Translations under genes and position numbers: made by a program
The notes under the pieces: model-generated
Databases searched by the model: none
Seen by the model: only the letters and a program-made list of their open reading frames with translations
Told to the model about the DNA's origin: nothing
DNA from: Sarcocystis neurona
Taxonomy: Eukaryota > Apicomplexa > Conoidasida > Eucoccidiorida > Sarcocystidae
Direction: 5' to 3'
DNA length: 64,000 bases
Assembly: GCA_000727475.1 (NCBI GenBank)
Contig: KL647312.1
Location: 1,995,313-2,059,312 of the forward strand
In this document: piece after piece, positions 37,501 through 50,900 of the stretch
Position numbering within the stretch: the first letter of the stretch is position 1
How the letters are laid out: each line of letters starts with the position of its first letter

Positions 37501-40500
37501 CATGACTCTGACACGGGTGCACTTCTACGCGCTCTACCTGTCGCTTTAATGCAGCATCCGTGTGTGCGATCTCCTTCGCCAGAAGAGGCACAGCCCCCAC
37601 GTCACAAACGACCTGCACGGCATAGCGCAACAACTGTGCACGCACACGCATGAAAATAGGTGTCGGCACATCGAGATTCAGAAGTGCCACGAAGAAAAAA
37701 CAAATATTTCTCATACGCGCACACTTTCACAAAGCAAACTGCTTGTGCCCAGCTCTACAGAATTGAAAATGTGTTTGTCTGTGCGTAAGTGTACGTGTGA
37801 GGACGAGCGTGTACGCGTCTGCCTTTGCAGCTTATCCAGGAAATGGTACAGGGCTGCGGTAGCAGTGCCGTCCGTGAAAACGAGCTAAAATGAACATGGG
37901 TGATCTTCGGTGCAGGACACAGGACTAGCCCACAACCGCGTGGGCGACTTCGCGCATCTGCTACAAACGTCCGACTGTACGGTATAAGTTGATTTTACCT
38001 CGAACAGCACAGCATAAACGTTGGTGCTTGTAGAATCGTGCAGGTGGCAGCCCCTCCACACAATTTTGTTAAACAGAAGGAGGCACTGAAGGACGACAGA
38101 GTGCGAAGGGCCTATAAAATTTGTATCCCCTATACAATTCTAGAAGTGGTGTAAGACCGACCTACCGATGTGGTCCTGTATCCGTTCATTTGCACAAGCC
38201 ACAGTTCGCATGTTTAAGATATAATTTTGTAGCACTATTCCGTTATATCTAAACCGAATACATCAAATACAACTTTTAGAGTCCACGCCGACTGAAAAAT
38301 TCTCCTTGTGTGCATCGTGTGGTGTACCTACATTTTTTTCGTAGCCTCGCCGCAATACGAAGTAAAGCTTTCCGGGAAAAGACTTACAGAGACGAGGAAA
38401 CACGGGTAAAGTGATGATCCTCGCATCAGTGTGGTTGTACGATATTTTGTATCAGTAGGTATCAGTAGACATCAATGTAAATCGACCCACATTGGTACTC
38501 TTTTACCATGATGTGCCATGCAGCAACCGGTTCTGTGCAGAAATGCCAGGCAAGTGTCCTTTCGGAGTAGCCATGCGAAAATGTAAAGTCACAGCTCCAA
38601 CGGACCAACACGATGATTTGCATGTGTACACAGGCTTGCTCTGACGCACCCCTCACGACCTCTTCCTATTCGCTTACTTGAGCTAATTCTGGCGAGTGTT
38701 TTGCTATGTCGCTCAGAGCGGACGCAGAGATGCGACGTAGCGGCAACTCGGGCTCTTGAAAGCAAAGCACTAATAACGGCACTGCGCCGGAATCTACTAC
38801 TGCTTGAGCCAGGCCCTCTGAGTGCCGAGCGATATAACCTGCGGTGGCCGACAAGCACTACTCTTAGAGGATAAAAGACGTGGTAATACGTGTACACAGA
38901 CGCAGAGGGACAGCTACGTTAAGTTTTGCATACCCAGTTGAACAGCTGCAACACAGTGCACTTCGAGATTTCATTTCAGAGAGAATCTGTGGCACAGCAG
39001 AGAAGTAGTGCGCTTGATGCGCCGAGGAAACTCGTGCATCCATACTACGATACAGCTATCTAACGGAGAGGGTTCTACAAGTAGACATTATTTTTGCAAA
39101 GACAGTTGCAATGCATATATACTTCTTGCGACAAATGGCTGGATAAACGACACGGTGGTGGACTACTAAGGATGGCGATCGGGGCCATTTGATAAAGGTT
39201 TTTAACCTTGTTTCAGCGAACCCGTGCAGCAGAACTAACACAAGTAAGTTAGCAATCAAATCACCAAAGCGTGAAGCCCATCTGCGGTCTCGGTCGCGCT
39301 GAATATTCGACGGTTTACCTGCGCAGCCGTACTTCGGCTCCTAGGGTGTCGTCTCGAGGCTAGTATGCGCGTGCATCTGTCTACGAACGAGATTACTACT
39401 GTTTCTTCGCCAGCAGAGCAGAGGACTGTTGTCTTCCTACCCCCTTATGCGCACGGAAAAGAAGGAAATGAAGTGTGACCTGCTGTGTTTCTAGTAGAGC
39501 GTTTTGTTGTGAACTGAGCAAAGGTGAGGCTGCAGGTGTACGTGCAAGGGATAGTTCACAAGTCGGAATGTGCAGGAGCGCTTCAGCACCAGAAGATGCA
39601 ACCTGGTAAAAGAGGTCTTATTTCCGGTTTTGAACTGCAGCACTGGTGGTCCAGCGCGCGGTGTTGTAATCATTGTGACACGTACTTGTGAAATGACATA
39701 CGCGCCTTTATACATGTATTTCGTTGTGCGTACTTCGTGCAACCTGGTTCGAGATACTAGCACTAGTGTAGCTAGATGCTGCGCGAGAAGAGTTCGTGTA
39801 AAACTAACCTGCGTGAATACCAAACTTTATTAAAGAATACACGCTCTTGTGACGAATCAGTTGTTTTCAGAACGTCAAACGTACTGCCGTGATCTTTACC
39901 TATCGCCCAAGCAGCTGACTCCTTCACTTGCGGATCGAACTCTTCGAGGCATGTTGTCAAAGCTTCCAAGGAGCCACTGTCAACAACTGCCTGAAATTCC
40001 GCATTGCAGGTGTTCCAAAGGAAATGGCGTCGGCGACTTCTATGAGCGATGGCAACGATTCCGACGCAGTACCGCTAACATTCAGCGGAAGCCCTACGAC
40101 GCTTCTGTAGCACGTTGACGTACAGCGGCGTGCACAAGGGGACTAAGAAGTAGACCCACGCCTTCGCCACAGTGCTGCGTGTTCGCCGAGGCAGAAATCT
40201 AGTCTATCGCACCCACGTGATCTATTCTGGCGACTAACGTAGCGAAGAATGCGAAGCACCTTGGGGGGGAAACTTACCCACATATGCGCATACGTACACA
40301 CGCAGAGGCATGCTTGAACTACTTTAAACCATATCTGTAAGGCAGCAGTAGCCCGGTGAACCACCATTATACTCTTTTGTGTTGAACTGTGTACGAAGTC
40401 ATTGCGAGCGGCTCAGCTCACCACGCAGGAGACAACATCTGGCATTTGAAATCGAATATGGAACTCGTGACATACCTGGGCCAATTCGGGGGAGTGCTTC

Positions 40501-43500
40501 GAGATGGCTCGTATCACAAACGCTGCTGACCGCTTGTAAAACCGCTGCACATGCAACCGCGTACACAAAAGAGAAATTGTGATATACTGACTGCTTTTAC
40601 GCTTCCAGTGACGAGAGCGTATTGTATCTGGTGATTATTATGAAGTACAAGGGTTCGTGTCCTTATAAAAGCAGTGTACCTGTACACACATAGAGATTCC
40701 TACACAGTCATACGGCCGCTTACACAGTGCCGGTGTCAACACACTGCTTAACAAATAGCCCTACGTACACGATGTGTCACACCACAATAATTTTTTAGGG
40801 AGCATGAAGACGTGAGAGCTGGAATGTCCTGGTACTAAAGTAGTGTCCTGATACCTGTGGTTCTCACCACTCACGTATGTATCATCCAGATGTACACGTG
40901 TATGTACACGTGTGTGTGGGCATGGGAACCTATGCGCACGTGTAGGCATTAAAGTGCATCCCACTGCTCAGCCAGGGAAAAACGCGCTCCTACACAGTTA
41001 AGGTACATCTGCAAAGCTGAAGCTTTCAGTGTGCAACGGTAAAAAAGTTTTCCAAATTCAACGTGCCCTGAAAAAATGAGCTAGCTCTCCAGTGAGACCT
41101 GTGTTCACCGCGCTGCGAAGCCTTCCTTTCCTAGAGAGATTCACTGCCTTCTGTAGGCGTCCCACACCCACTGTGTACTGACCGTTAGAGCTGTCGCTAC
41201 ACACGTCTATGGATACTTACGGTTACGCAAGTCAACACTTGCTGCGGAAAAAGTACCCTCTTTCCCACCTAATGGAGGAGGCGCATTTTCCGTACTCCAG
41301 ACGTGCAGGAAAAACGTTTGCAAAGACGCAGAAAAGCATGCTGTCTGGTCTAGAAACACGGTTGGGAAAGCTTATACCTGTCCCATGCTGTGAACTGCCA
41401 CATTGACACGGCAGGCTTTATCCTCCCTACATCTGATATAGCATTATTATAACGGGAGAACAGTTTCAGATCTATTGATCTTTTTTAAGAATTGGCGGGT
41501 CACAGATGCCTCGTGCAGCAGAGATCTGAAGCGCTCTACCGGCGCCAGCATCTTCTGTGAAAAATGTTAATAGTGTTGCTGTCCAGCCCGCCATACTAAG
41601 ACGTAGCTCGGCGGAAACTACAATGGGGCTACTGGCTGCTCACGTCTCCTCTTGCTTCAGTATAAGCTGTCTCATACCTTGTGATAAACACGTCTACTTA
41701 GCTTAGGTAAAATCAAACTTTTTCTGCAAGGAGCTGAGGTGCAGACCCCCAAGCGGCGTTTGCACCTGTGTACGTTGACGTACTGATGGATGCAAAGGAA
41801 CAAATGCATAAATATGCGGGGGGTTACCAGTTAAAGTCAGACAGAGTCGCGCCCGCCAACACCATTAGGTATATGCTCTTTTGTGGGCGCACGTAGAGGA
41901 CTACTCGTTCATTTGAACGTTCACAATCACGTCTGCGTCCTGCCGTGTGCACACGTGGCTGACTGCATATGTTTCCGTCGGTATATGCACGCACTCAAAG
42001 AATGTAGCCTCTCGTGCTCTGCATGTAGTACAATCGTGTATGGCTGTCCACAGCTGGTGGGGTGGAGCGTGAGCGTTTTACGTTTTGCTGAGCAACTGAG
42101 TGGGCAAGCTGCGGCAGAATTTCTTGGGTAACCACTTCCTGTGCTAGTTCTTCACTATGACTCGCGAGGCGTCCCAACGCCAGCGCCGCGGTTTGTTGAA
42201 TGCTGGGGACGTTGTCCAGGAGCAGGGGCCTCAGCAGCGACATGACCCCTGCGTACAGCCACAGAATACGGAGCACTTCTCGGAGATGATGCTTTCGCCA
42301 GCAACCTTAAAAACACCTCCTCCTCGTTGAACCCACAACTGTGAGACATTGATCTGTTCACTCTCTTGCATGCGTGTAAACCCCACCGTAGACCATCAGT
42401 ACACCGTACAATCATAGTCTGCATTGGAACGCCTGTCACCAGGGAAAGAACACGTCTCAAAACGCAGCTTCATACAACGGGCACAGGAGGAGCCGCATCA
42501 CAATGGTTCAACGTTGAAGGACCGTTACTTCCTGGAACTACTAAAATGACACAGCTAGACACATGGCCAACAGACACAGGAGGCGTTGTGTGAAAAGAAG
42601 ATGAAAAAACAATGTAGCTGGCTGCAGCCGCGAGCGACTGCCCATGGAATCCTGAAACTGTATCAAAGTCTTAACTAAACTCCACGATGCACTTGCCAGT
42701 GGGTCCACTGGGTTTTTTTTATTACCTTTTGGTCCTTCACCTGAAAGAGCGTCATTGAACTTTGGTTTGACAAGTTCTCAAGCATTTGCACTTCCGTTCG
42801 TGGGTCTACCTTTATTTCACGTTTACGCTACCCTCTCCACTGCAACAAGCAATGTGTACCCAGCACCGGTGTCTAAACGATTACTTGTCTCGGGATATGT
42901 ATAGAAAGCGCAAAAAGCAAACTTACATTGAGAGTATGTGAAGTATCCTGTACATATACAACACTTGCGCGAGTAAGCTGGACTACTAAATGTAAACGTA
43001 CAGACATATATATGCATTTGTGTACGCACACTTCTGTACACTCGTTAGCATGGACTTTTACATCGCAAAACTGCGATGTGACTGCAACGTAGCCGTTGCA
43101 GTTTTATGAAGGCAGACGTATACTGGATGGGTGCATAGGATTCTTCACAGGTACTAAACTTCCGCCAGTAAGTTGCAAAACTATATATGTGCATATGCAT
43201 ACACGTGCACACATACGCACATTCATACGTCATAAATCTGCAACGCAGCCGTATTTCGCGTCCTGTGCGTATCGACAAATTGTGTTTGTATATTGGCTGA
43301 CAGCGACACAGACAAGCTGCTGAAACACACTCGAGCCCGTGTACCCGGTGAAGAAATTAGAGGTGAACTGGGCAGAGAACAAGCTGTACATCCACCAACA
43401 AGTTGTGAACGCATGCTCGCCGTGGCCTCAGGCGTGTGAAAAAGTTTATCAAGTCTACTGTGCTCAATTTACGGTGCTCTTTGAATAACTGAAGGCGCAC

Positions 43501-43618
43501 CTGCCCCATACAGCGTTTCAATGTTCTGCGCCCTTGAGGAGAGGTCCGCTATTGTTTGGACAAAGTGGACGCGGGCTTTTTGATATTCTTCGAACACCTG
43601 GACGATGCTTCTGCTCAT
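28507..43618 (-). CDS. SPAG6: SPAG6/PF16 armadillo-repeat protein of the axonemal central apparatus, 17 exons, 513 aa
   Basis: Exons (minus strand): 43501-43618, 42082-42248, 40476-40544, 39900-39990, 38678-38838, 37538-37612, 36722-36772, 36170-36237, 35822-35895, 35109-35160, 34131-34274, 32905-32976, 32314-32383, 31191-31264, 30082-30172, 29378-29483, 28507-28565. All introns are GT-AG, phases agree throughout, total 1542 nt; human SPAG6 is 509 aa. The product is collinear with SPAG6 from MSRSIVQVFEEYQKAR at the start, through armadillo repeats such as GRLASHSEELAQ, ARHSEGLAQAVVDSGAVPLL and GQVGRHTPDHA, to the C-terminal AEIVNYYSPGYS motif. No repeat is missing. SPAG6/PF16 stabilises the C1 central microtubule of motile 9+2 flagella, so expression in the flagellated microgamete is expected. 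The start ATG has an upstream stop and matches the family N-terminus. Introns are 274-1537 nt, so coding is about a tenth of the locus. No sign of pseudogenisation. Confidence 0.95.
30527..30544. repeat. Hairpin-forming palindrome in SPAG6 intron 14
   Basis: The arms CTGGTACA and TGTACCAG are separated by CC. Flanking copies of AGTGTACAG and GGTACACC make a compound of direct and inverted repeats over 30,515-30,560. Confidence 0.7.
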
Positions 43619-45143
43619 TTTGCTTACACAACTCAGTATTGACGTCTGCTCTAAAAGTCAATGGACCGCACCTCGGAGAAATCGGTGCGCGTTTACTTTA
43701 GCGTTGGGAAAAAAGAGAGGGTGCACTCTTTGTTTGTTAACGACTGTACCACATCAAAGCCCGTATGCATCATGCAGATAGAGGTTTTCAGGTCTCACGA
43801 AGTCGTGCGACCGTGAACCCACGTATGCGTGCTTGAGCCTGCAAGTGCTAAATGCACCGCCCGTGTGTCCTCAGGCATGGACGCAAGTGTCTCTGCAGGT
43901 GCCTATCCGTTGCCGTGTACGTGCTTTCATATCTTAGCACGCGTGTCGGCGTCCATAAAAGCGCTATCCTTGCTTACTGGGGCCCTATACAGAGCAGTGT
44001 TGCACCTTTTCAAGCGGCTATATACAAACTGCACAGAGCTCTCCAGAGACGTCCTGAGGAACAAGCATAGCCGCAGTTCTTATCAGTTGTGCCCGTCACA
44101 TTTGGCAATACGGACGCCAATTTTCATTCTGGCGTAGAGAACATGAATATAATATTGTGCTGGTCGATGAACGTGAAGCACGTGCACTTCTCTTCGCAGA
44201 AGCACCCTGCACGATGTAGCTGTATAGAGTAAATCTATGCACACGTGACACACAGATAACACAGTGGTGTATTCAATGGGTAGCTGTAGAACTGTCACTG
44301 TGGAAAATTTTGCCGCCGTCTGGCCTGTTATTTTAAACGCAGTGAGCTACGAAACACGGTAGCTTCGACGTAGCACCTAATGCATTCCTTCTGGAGGAGA
44401 AAAACAGCGGTCGTATTCGGAAGTCACTGTCAAAGCTAAATGGCCACCATATTGATCTCTTCTGTAGTCAGTGGTGTTTGCCCCAGCGAGGCAGTACTTA
44501 CACGCGCTGACTGAAATGGCAAAAGTGGAAGAATCAGCGTCAGGCACAAACGTCTACACATTTATTACTTGTCTGAATATTCACTGCGCCTTTTCGCTCC
44601 CCTAGATTCTTTTCCTCTGCCTCATCTTGAAGTACCTCCTCTGTGAGTCACAGTGTCTCCTCTCTGTTATACTTTCGGGATCTTGTGTGGCTGTGGGGCG
44701 CTTTGGGGCTTTCGGAATGTGTCAATGTCTACGAACGTTGTTTGCAACCAAAAAGCGTTTCTCTCTCTATCGTTCACCATCCGGATCTTCAATGCTTTAC
44801 CCTTCAAGAGCGAGGCACTAACTGTACCTGTCTCAGTGCATTGTGTAGCACTAAAGGATTTCCGAAACCAGTCGCAGCCGACCGAAAGGCTGAAGCGCCA
44901 GTGGCGACGTATATTCACGCAGTCAAATTCGTCGAGTCAGTCCCTGATTCTCCATTTTGCTTGCGGTTCTTCCCTTTGATTAACCATATTCCCCATAGAA
45001 GCATGACGAGAAGAAGGTCCCCCTTCGCTTGGAGGGTCGGTGCACGACCACCGTAGCACATGTCCGACGTACAGAATTTCTTGCTAGCCAAATGCCGTAC
45101 ATCCGGTGACGAGGGCTGAGCTGACGTGGAAACCCTCTCCAAA
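43619..45143. promoter_or_regulatory. Intergenic region between divergent genes, likely bidirectional promoter
   Basis: The SPAG6 start (43618, minus) and the probable start of the plus-strand coiled-coil gene (45144) face away from each other here. No canonical core promoter element was identified with confidence. ORFs in this interval lack splice-supported continuations. Confidence 0.4.
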
Positions 45144-47905
45144 ATGCCGTCAGCAGATGCTGTGGGACTAGATAGCAGCAAGTGTGCACAGGTAATGACC
45201 GTGACTGGCATTCGTCTCCCGGTCTGAATCGTGCTGTCGCGCACCTCACACTCCTGTTACACATGTTGTCACATGTGTACAGCGGAAGGCGTGTGGGGTG
45301 GTTTGACTCACGCAAAACCTGCCGCACTCGAAGCCATTCGATTTCGTAGTTGGTAACTCCCTTGACCACGTGGAAGTAAAAAACTTTGACGCCTCTCAGC
45401 CTGTCGAATAACAACCCCAGGTTTTAATTCAACAAGACGTTCAGGTGCCTACTTTTTGATCTAGTTGCACAATATCACAGGTATGAAGTGGCGTCTGCAG
45501 TGCCAGCGCACTTTTCGACACATTCAAATATTTACTTCGTGATGTTTACCGCCACACGTTTCACAGGTCTTCAGCAAGAGGGCGGCATTGCAAGCCTAGG
45601 AGAGCAGCCTTTTGAGACCAGCATCGCAAACATCCAGGTGTCTGCAACTATTGTCTTTTGCCTGGGCAATTGAAAAGAGGGGACCGAGTAGTCGATACCG
45701 AACGACGTAATTTGTTTGCAAGCAGACTTTCCAACGGTTTGTTCCCTCCGCACCACAAGAGCCTCTGCATGTCTTTCCCCTAATCTGAGTTAGATGCTTA
45801 TTAAAACGAATATTGCGTACGAAGCCTTTGAAATTACACGGGGAGCACCGGGTGGTGCATATATCTTGTGTGTATGAAGCACGCATGAGTGTATATAGTT
45901 TGCAGTTCCATATATGGATGTGTAGGTATAGCCCCTCCTACAGCCTGCGCAGGGTTCCGGAGCCCTGTACTCCGTCACCCCAGAGCGGATCTGTTATCCG
46001 TGATCATGCCCTCGTTCCTGTACGAAAAGCTGTGCTGTCACCCATTCTACTACCTCACTTCCACAACCTTTCGAGATGGACGCTGGCTAGCCGTCAGGAC
46101 TCCGGCCTCCCATCAAGCAGCTTTCCACAGGTGCAAGAGACCGTCACGGAAGCGTCCTAATTTTAATTACTTTTCGCGTCTCCTTAGCTTTGAACGAAGT
46201 CAAACCCCTCATGGATACTATAGACGGTACCCAGAATGAAATCAGCAAGCGTTTTAGAGCGCTTCAGCATATCCACTCGCGCCTTCGCAAGGCTCGCGCT
46301 CGTTTGTACGACAAAGAAATTTCCTTCTTACTGGCGGCTGCGGGAGACTCTCGGTTTCTCTCCTTTACCGGAATTTGCAAGAAGAAGCGCTTTGCTTCTT
46401 CTTCCGACCAGGACTCCCCCTGGGGGGAAGAGCAACAACAGCAGACCGTGTCCTTTGTTTGTGGTCGCTCTCGCGCATCGCATTCGTCATCTTCTTGTTC
46501 CTTCTTACCGTCATCTACTAGTCACTGCACAGTCCACCACGTAGCACCAACAAAGACTGCAGGCATCTGTTTTTCTGCGGCAGCACACCACTGTCTGAAA
46601 AAGACAAATAAGGGAAAACGTCACCGGACAGCATTAGCTGCCGCGCAATCACAACGTTACAAAACTCCTGTTCTGCCCTTTTGTAAGGCCGACGATGGGA
46701 TACGGCACGCACAGCAGCCTGTGGCTGCAACAGCGTTGCTCAGGAAACCTGTCGCTGCATTGGAATCGACTGTTTTGGAGGCATTCAAGAATAGGCGGAC
46801 AGCACCTCCTGAGAACACATGTTACCAACGGCGCGACTCTCTGGCACAGAAACGAAGTTTGCCACAAATCGTTTCTGCTGTGGGCCAGATTATAAAAGGA
46901 GAGAACGTTGTCACTTCTACGAAGACCTCACGCAAACACAAGTCACAAAGCCGGTGTGCAGAGTGGCCGGCGTCTCTGCAGGCTGCCCCGGGCTCGTCTT
47001 CATTTCCAGAGCAGCGGTCGTCGCGTACAACAGAGAGCGCAACAGCAGCGGCAGCAGCACGCATCGCCGTACAAGCACGAGCCGCAGCTCGCCGGTGTGT
47101 AGGTCCCCAGGCTGGTATTTCGCCAGACGTGTTTGACGTGGCCATTGCTCATGAACTTGCATGTAAACGCACAGCAGTGGTGACAACTCCTGATGCTGCC
47201 AACCTTCTCGCACCACCTCTGTGGTTGCAGTTCGAGCGACCTCATTCGCAGCAGCGTTCGAAGGGCAACTGCAGCGCAAGCGACATGCCCGTTAAAAGCG
47301 CTTACAGCAGCGACATCTGTAAGGACACCAGCGTGCTTCTTGTAATGCCGGAAATTTCTTCAGTGTGCCCCCTGAAAAGAACGGCAACGCGGTCACCGGA
47401 CAGAAGAAGCATTACAGCATCTTCCAGCGGCTGCCCTGTCGCCAGTCATGCAGCGCAAAACTTGCACGCCGACGTGAATTCTGTGAAACCGACTACGTCT
47501 GCTTGCATCAGCACGTCGTCCGGTAGTCACGGGCCACAGCAGAGTGTGGGTTTACAGAGACTGCATAGTACGGCGCAGCAATTGATAGGAGACGGGCGGA
47601 ACCGCCACCTGCCCGGAGACACGCCGAGTTCACAGCACTGCAGAAAAGTGCCTGGAAATTTATCACCGGGGGAGCCAAGGTACTCACGTTCCACGTACGT
47701 AAACGATGAGATATTGCCGACGCTACGGCCATTGGCGCTGGTCTCAAGAAAGAGAAATGCTGCTACTGATGTTTGTCCATCAGCAGCTCTGCAAAAGCAT
47801 TCTCTACGGTCTATTACAGATGGGGCACCTCCTACTCTAATACGCAAGAGGGGGCTTCCACGTGCTTCTTCCATGCCACACCTTCGAGCAAGCTTTCAAA
47901 TCTGA
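45144..47905 (+). CDS. Coiled-coil N-terminus protein with long low-complexity Ser/Gln/Ala tail, 5' end tentative
   Basis: The secure part is three exons: 45567-45637, 46091-46130 and 46188-47905, joined by GT-AG introns with matching phase. Together they read GLQQEGGIASLGEQPF, then PSGLRPPIKQLSTA, then LNEVKPLMDTIDGTQNEISK. The last stretch runs into a charged, heptad-like segment up to about DKEISFLL. The remaining roughly 500 residues are rich in Ser, Arg, Gln and Ala, look disordered, and end at a stop at 47905. A likely first exon is 45144-45191 (MPSADAVGLDSSKCAQ, then a CAG/GTAATG donor), but it ends in phase 0 and exon 45567 needs phase 1, so a small exon between them is missing. A 19-nt candidate starts about 45331. 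If no upstream exons exist, translation could begin at the ATG at 46211. The gene is divergent from SPAG6 across about 1.5 kb. I do not recognise the family. Confidence 0.5.
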
Positions 47906-50900
47906 TGCGTTTTCCAAAATGTCAGGCAGCCTCAACAGTACGCGGACGCCCAGTCCAACGACAGCAGCTCTGTCAACTTAGGCGACGCAGAACCAGCCGC
48001 CCCTTTACAAATCGCAACGTTTGCAGCACTGGCAGCAGCAGTAGTCAGAAGACGAATGCTGCAGCGACAATATCGACAGCAACGAAACAAACCAGGCAGC
48101 GGTTGAGAGGGGGTCAGGCGAGTTAGCTGAAGAGACCTGGACGAAGGCGGACGTAGCGAAGAGCTTATGCAGTTGTACACGTAGAACTAGACTCTACTCT
48201 CGCGCAAATGCATGTTCTCGTAGACGCTCATTCTGGGTGTTTCTCTTCTGCACCGTATACAATCGTACGCATATACATATGTATGGATACACACGTACGC
48301 ACATATGTTTCTGTTTCTCCACACACGTGTCTCGATAAATGTATCGAGGTACAACCGGTTAGAATGTATTTCACGTGCATCACGGCTACTAATCTACGTA
48401 TGTCAACTGTTTCCTGACACGTGGAGTCGACCCGATCACGGTGCAACGTAATGCGTAGCATACACAGTCTTTCGGTGTCAGCATTGTCACATACGTCAGA
48501 CAAAACTCTTTACAGCGAACAGCGTGTGACTTCGAGCATTATGAAAGAGACACGCAGTGCAGTGATGCGTCCAAACCACCCAAAAAAATTGGAACTAGAG
48601 GGATTTTCTCGTCCTTTTCCGTCGCTCTTTTTCTTGTTGCCTCGCGATCCATAAATACATCAGTACAATCGTCTTTATCATAAAGTATATACATGCGTTC
48701 ATCTACACTAGCTGTATATAGCGGATTCTCATGATCTCCGAGGGCATACGCTAGCACCTGCCACTAAGTTGAATGGCTAAGTCCAGCAGACAAGATGAAG
48801 ACAAGCTCAGAGGAGAAGGTCAAAAGGACAAAGAAGTCGACGTGGAAGACAAATACGGCGGAGGGAATCGAACCTACGACAGTAGGATGCAGGCGGGTGA
48901 GCCGAACAGAGGAACACCTGCTTTTGAAAACGCGGCTCACTCCGTGCTGATCCAGCGCATGGCATTTCGTGCACCGAGAATTCGACACAACACACTGATT
49001 GGACCGACGGAGGAGCCGCTTACTACCGTACATACGAGTTTTCAGTGACTCTGCATGGCATGTTCTTTACCACTTGTACACTTTATTGAGGAAACCGGTC
49101 ACCTCAGATGTCTACGCCATTGGTTGCGTCAGGATTCTCTCAGCCCAGCCTTGTGTTCCTCAGGGTCTCGTTCAAAGCCGAGTAACCTTGACAGAAGGAG
49201 ACGTCGACTAAGCGGTCAAATTTTGTAGCCACGCCAACAGTGCACGTTAAGCGAAATCACGCGTCTAGCCGGTGATGTTCATCTGGGCTGCTTACACACA
49301 AGGACGCGGACCTGTGCATTCACATGGGCGGATCTCTTTCGCTGTATCGGCGCTCTCTGCTGAGCGTAACAGTCACCACGAAGGCATTCTGCCGCAGAAA
49401 ATTACGACGATGTTCGCTAACCACTTCCGTGTGCCAACAATTTCCAGCTTGCTGTTGTTATCCCAGTTCGTTAGCCTCCTGATAGGAGGTTCAGAATCTG
49501 CGCACGTCTGTCCTTACACAGATACTGACAGGATGCGGCTAATCTTACTTCTTACTACAGCAGTGAATGACCAGAGGACTTCCTGCGGAAACGGCCAGCA
49601 TTATTTGCATGCCGAAGGAAACAACCACGAAATAGGGAAGAACTGCTCACTTAAGGAACAGCGTGAACCATGCCACGGCCAGACGAAGGACCCCGCCAAA
49701 GGATAACAAATGCGGCCAGATGTGTCGACACGAAAAATTGAAGTGGATTTACTGCTTCGACTTCCAAATCCGTTGCCTGCGTGGAACGTCTGCACATCCT
49801 GGCTTAAGCAGAACAACAGAGACAGTATCGGCAGCTTATTAAGTGTCGAATTCTCTCCAAGGATTCCTGTCCTTCCTCCATTTTCCAAACACTGTACACA
49901 AATAAATGTAAAAATAGTACGTATGACACATTTAACTAACAAGATATACACATAAATACATAGTATGTTCGCTGGCCGCGTACGCAACGGAATACTGACC
50001 CAATGCACTATTTCTGCGACTACGTGTCTACACGTGTCCGTGCGTTTATGGAAACACTCAGTTAGTCCACCACGAGATACCGTCGCCTCCACGAGTGGAC
50101 GGTGTGCCCAGCGGATGTCTTTGTTGTTTGCATTGGTGTCAGCTCTATATGATGAAAGAAACTGATGCGTTTTGCAAATAGGATTACAACGTGCCAGGAA
50201 CGATCTCTTCCTGCATACATGCGTTCGCTTCGTACAAGACGACTTGTTGTAACTGGTAACCCTTCACGACTGACACTTACACCACGTAGTACACCGTCTT
50301 CAATGCCGTGCCAATAAAGAACAACAACAAGAGGATCGCTTGTGTGTCTCCGTTCTGTTTCTCACATGTTACCGTGTGCAGATCGGACTGTATCTTACAA
50401 GAACGCCTGTGAACGAGCAAAAGTATATGAGCCTGCGGTGTCTTCTTCTAGATGTTTGTGAAGTCTGAATGCAAACTACGTGTTAACTGTCAAAAGCTTC
50501 TCGCATCTGCCTACTGACGAAAGTGTGTTCGTATCGGATTCCTCGTAAACGCAGAGATAGACTCAAGCGGTTCTTTCGCATCAGAACAACGAATCTCCAC
50601 CTTCATACAGGTGGGTACTTAGATAGAGTACACGTGCGTAGACAATGTGTCCATCGTTTTCCCGTAGACACGCAATACTACACATGTGTGAAGTGACCCT
50701 GCTCTTCTTCCGCTACACTTAGATATTCGTGAGGTGTGTGCAGATGATACGAAGCGGTCTTCTGTCTATGCGCGTAGATGGGTGCACTCAGTGCATTTCA
50801 GATGTGGAGAAGTAAAGCGATTGGTTGCGAGGTAGAGGGGACATCGACAGTCATCTACTGAGACATCAGCTGAGGATCTTTTTATAACACGTGGAAAAAG

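Noticed and set aside
44980..45414. Minus-strand ORF of 144 codons upstream of SPAG6, with a GTGAGT donor
   Set aside because: The pieces cannot be joined in phase without stops, and the plus-strand reading of the same interval gives a better exon (45144-45191).
48855..48880. Perfect tRNA B-box (GGTTCGATTCC on the minus strand)
   Set aside because: The T-arm stem does not pair, no matching acceptor stem or anticodon arm is found on either side, and the A-box-like sequence upstream is weak.
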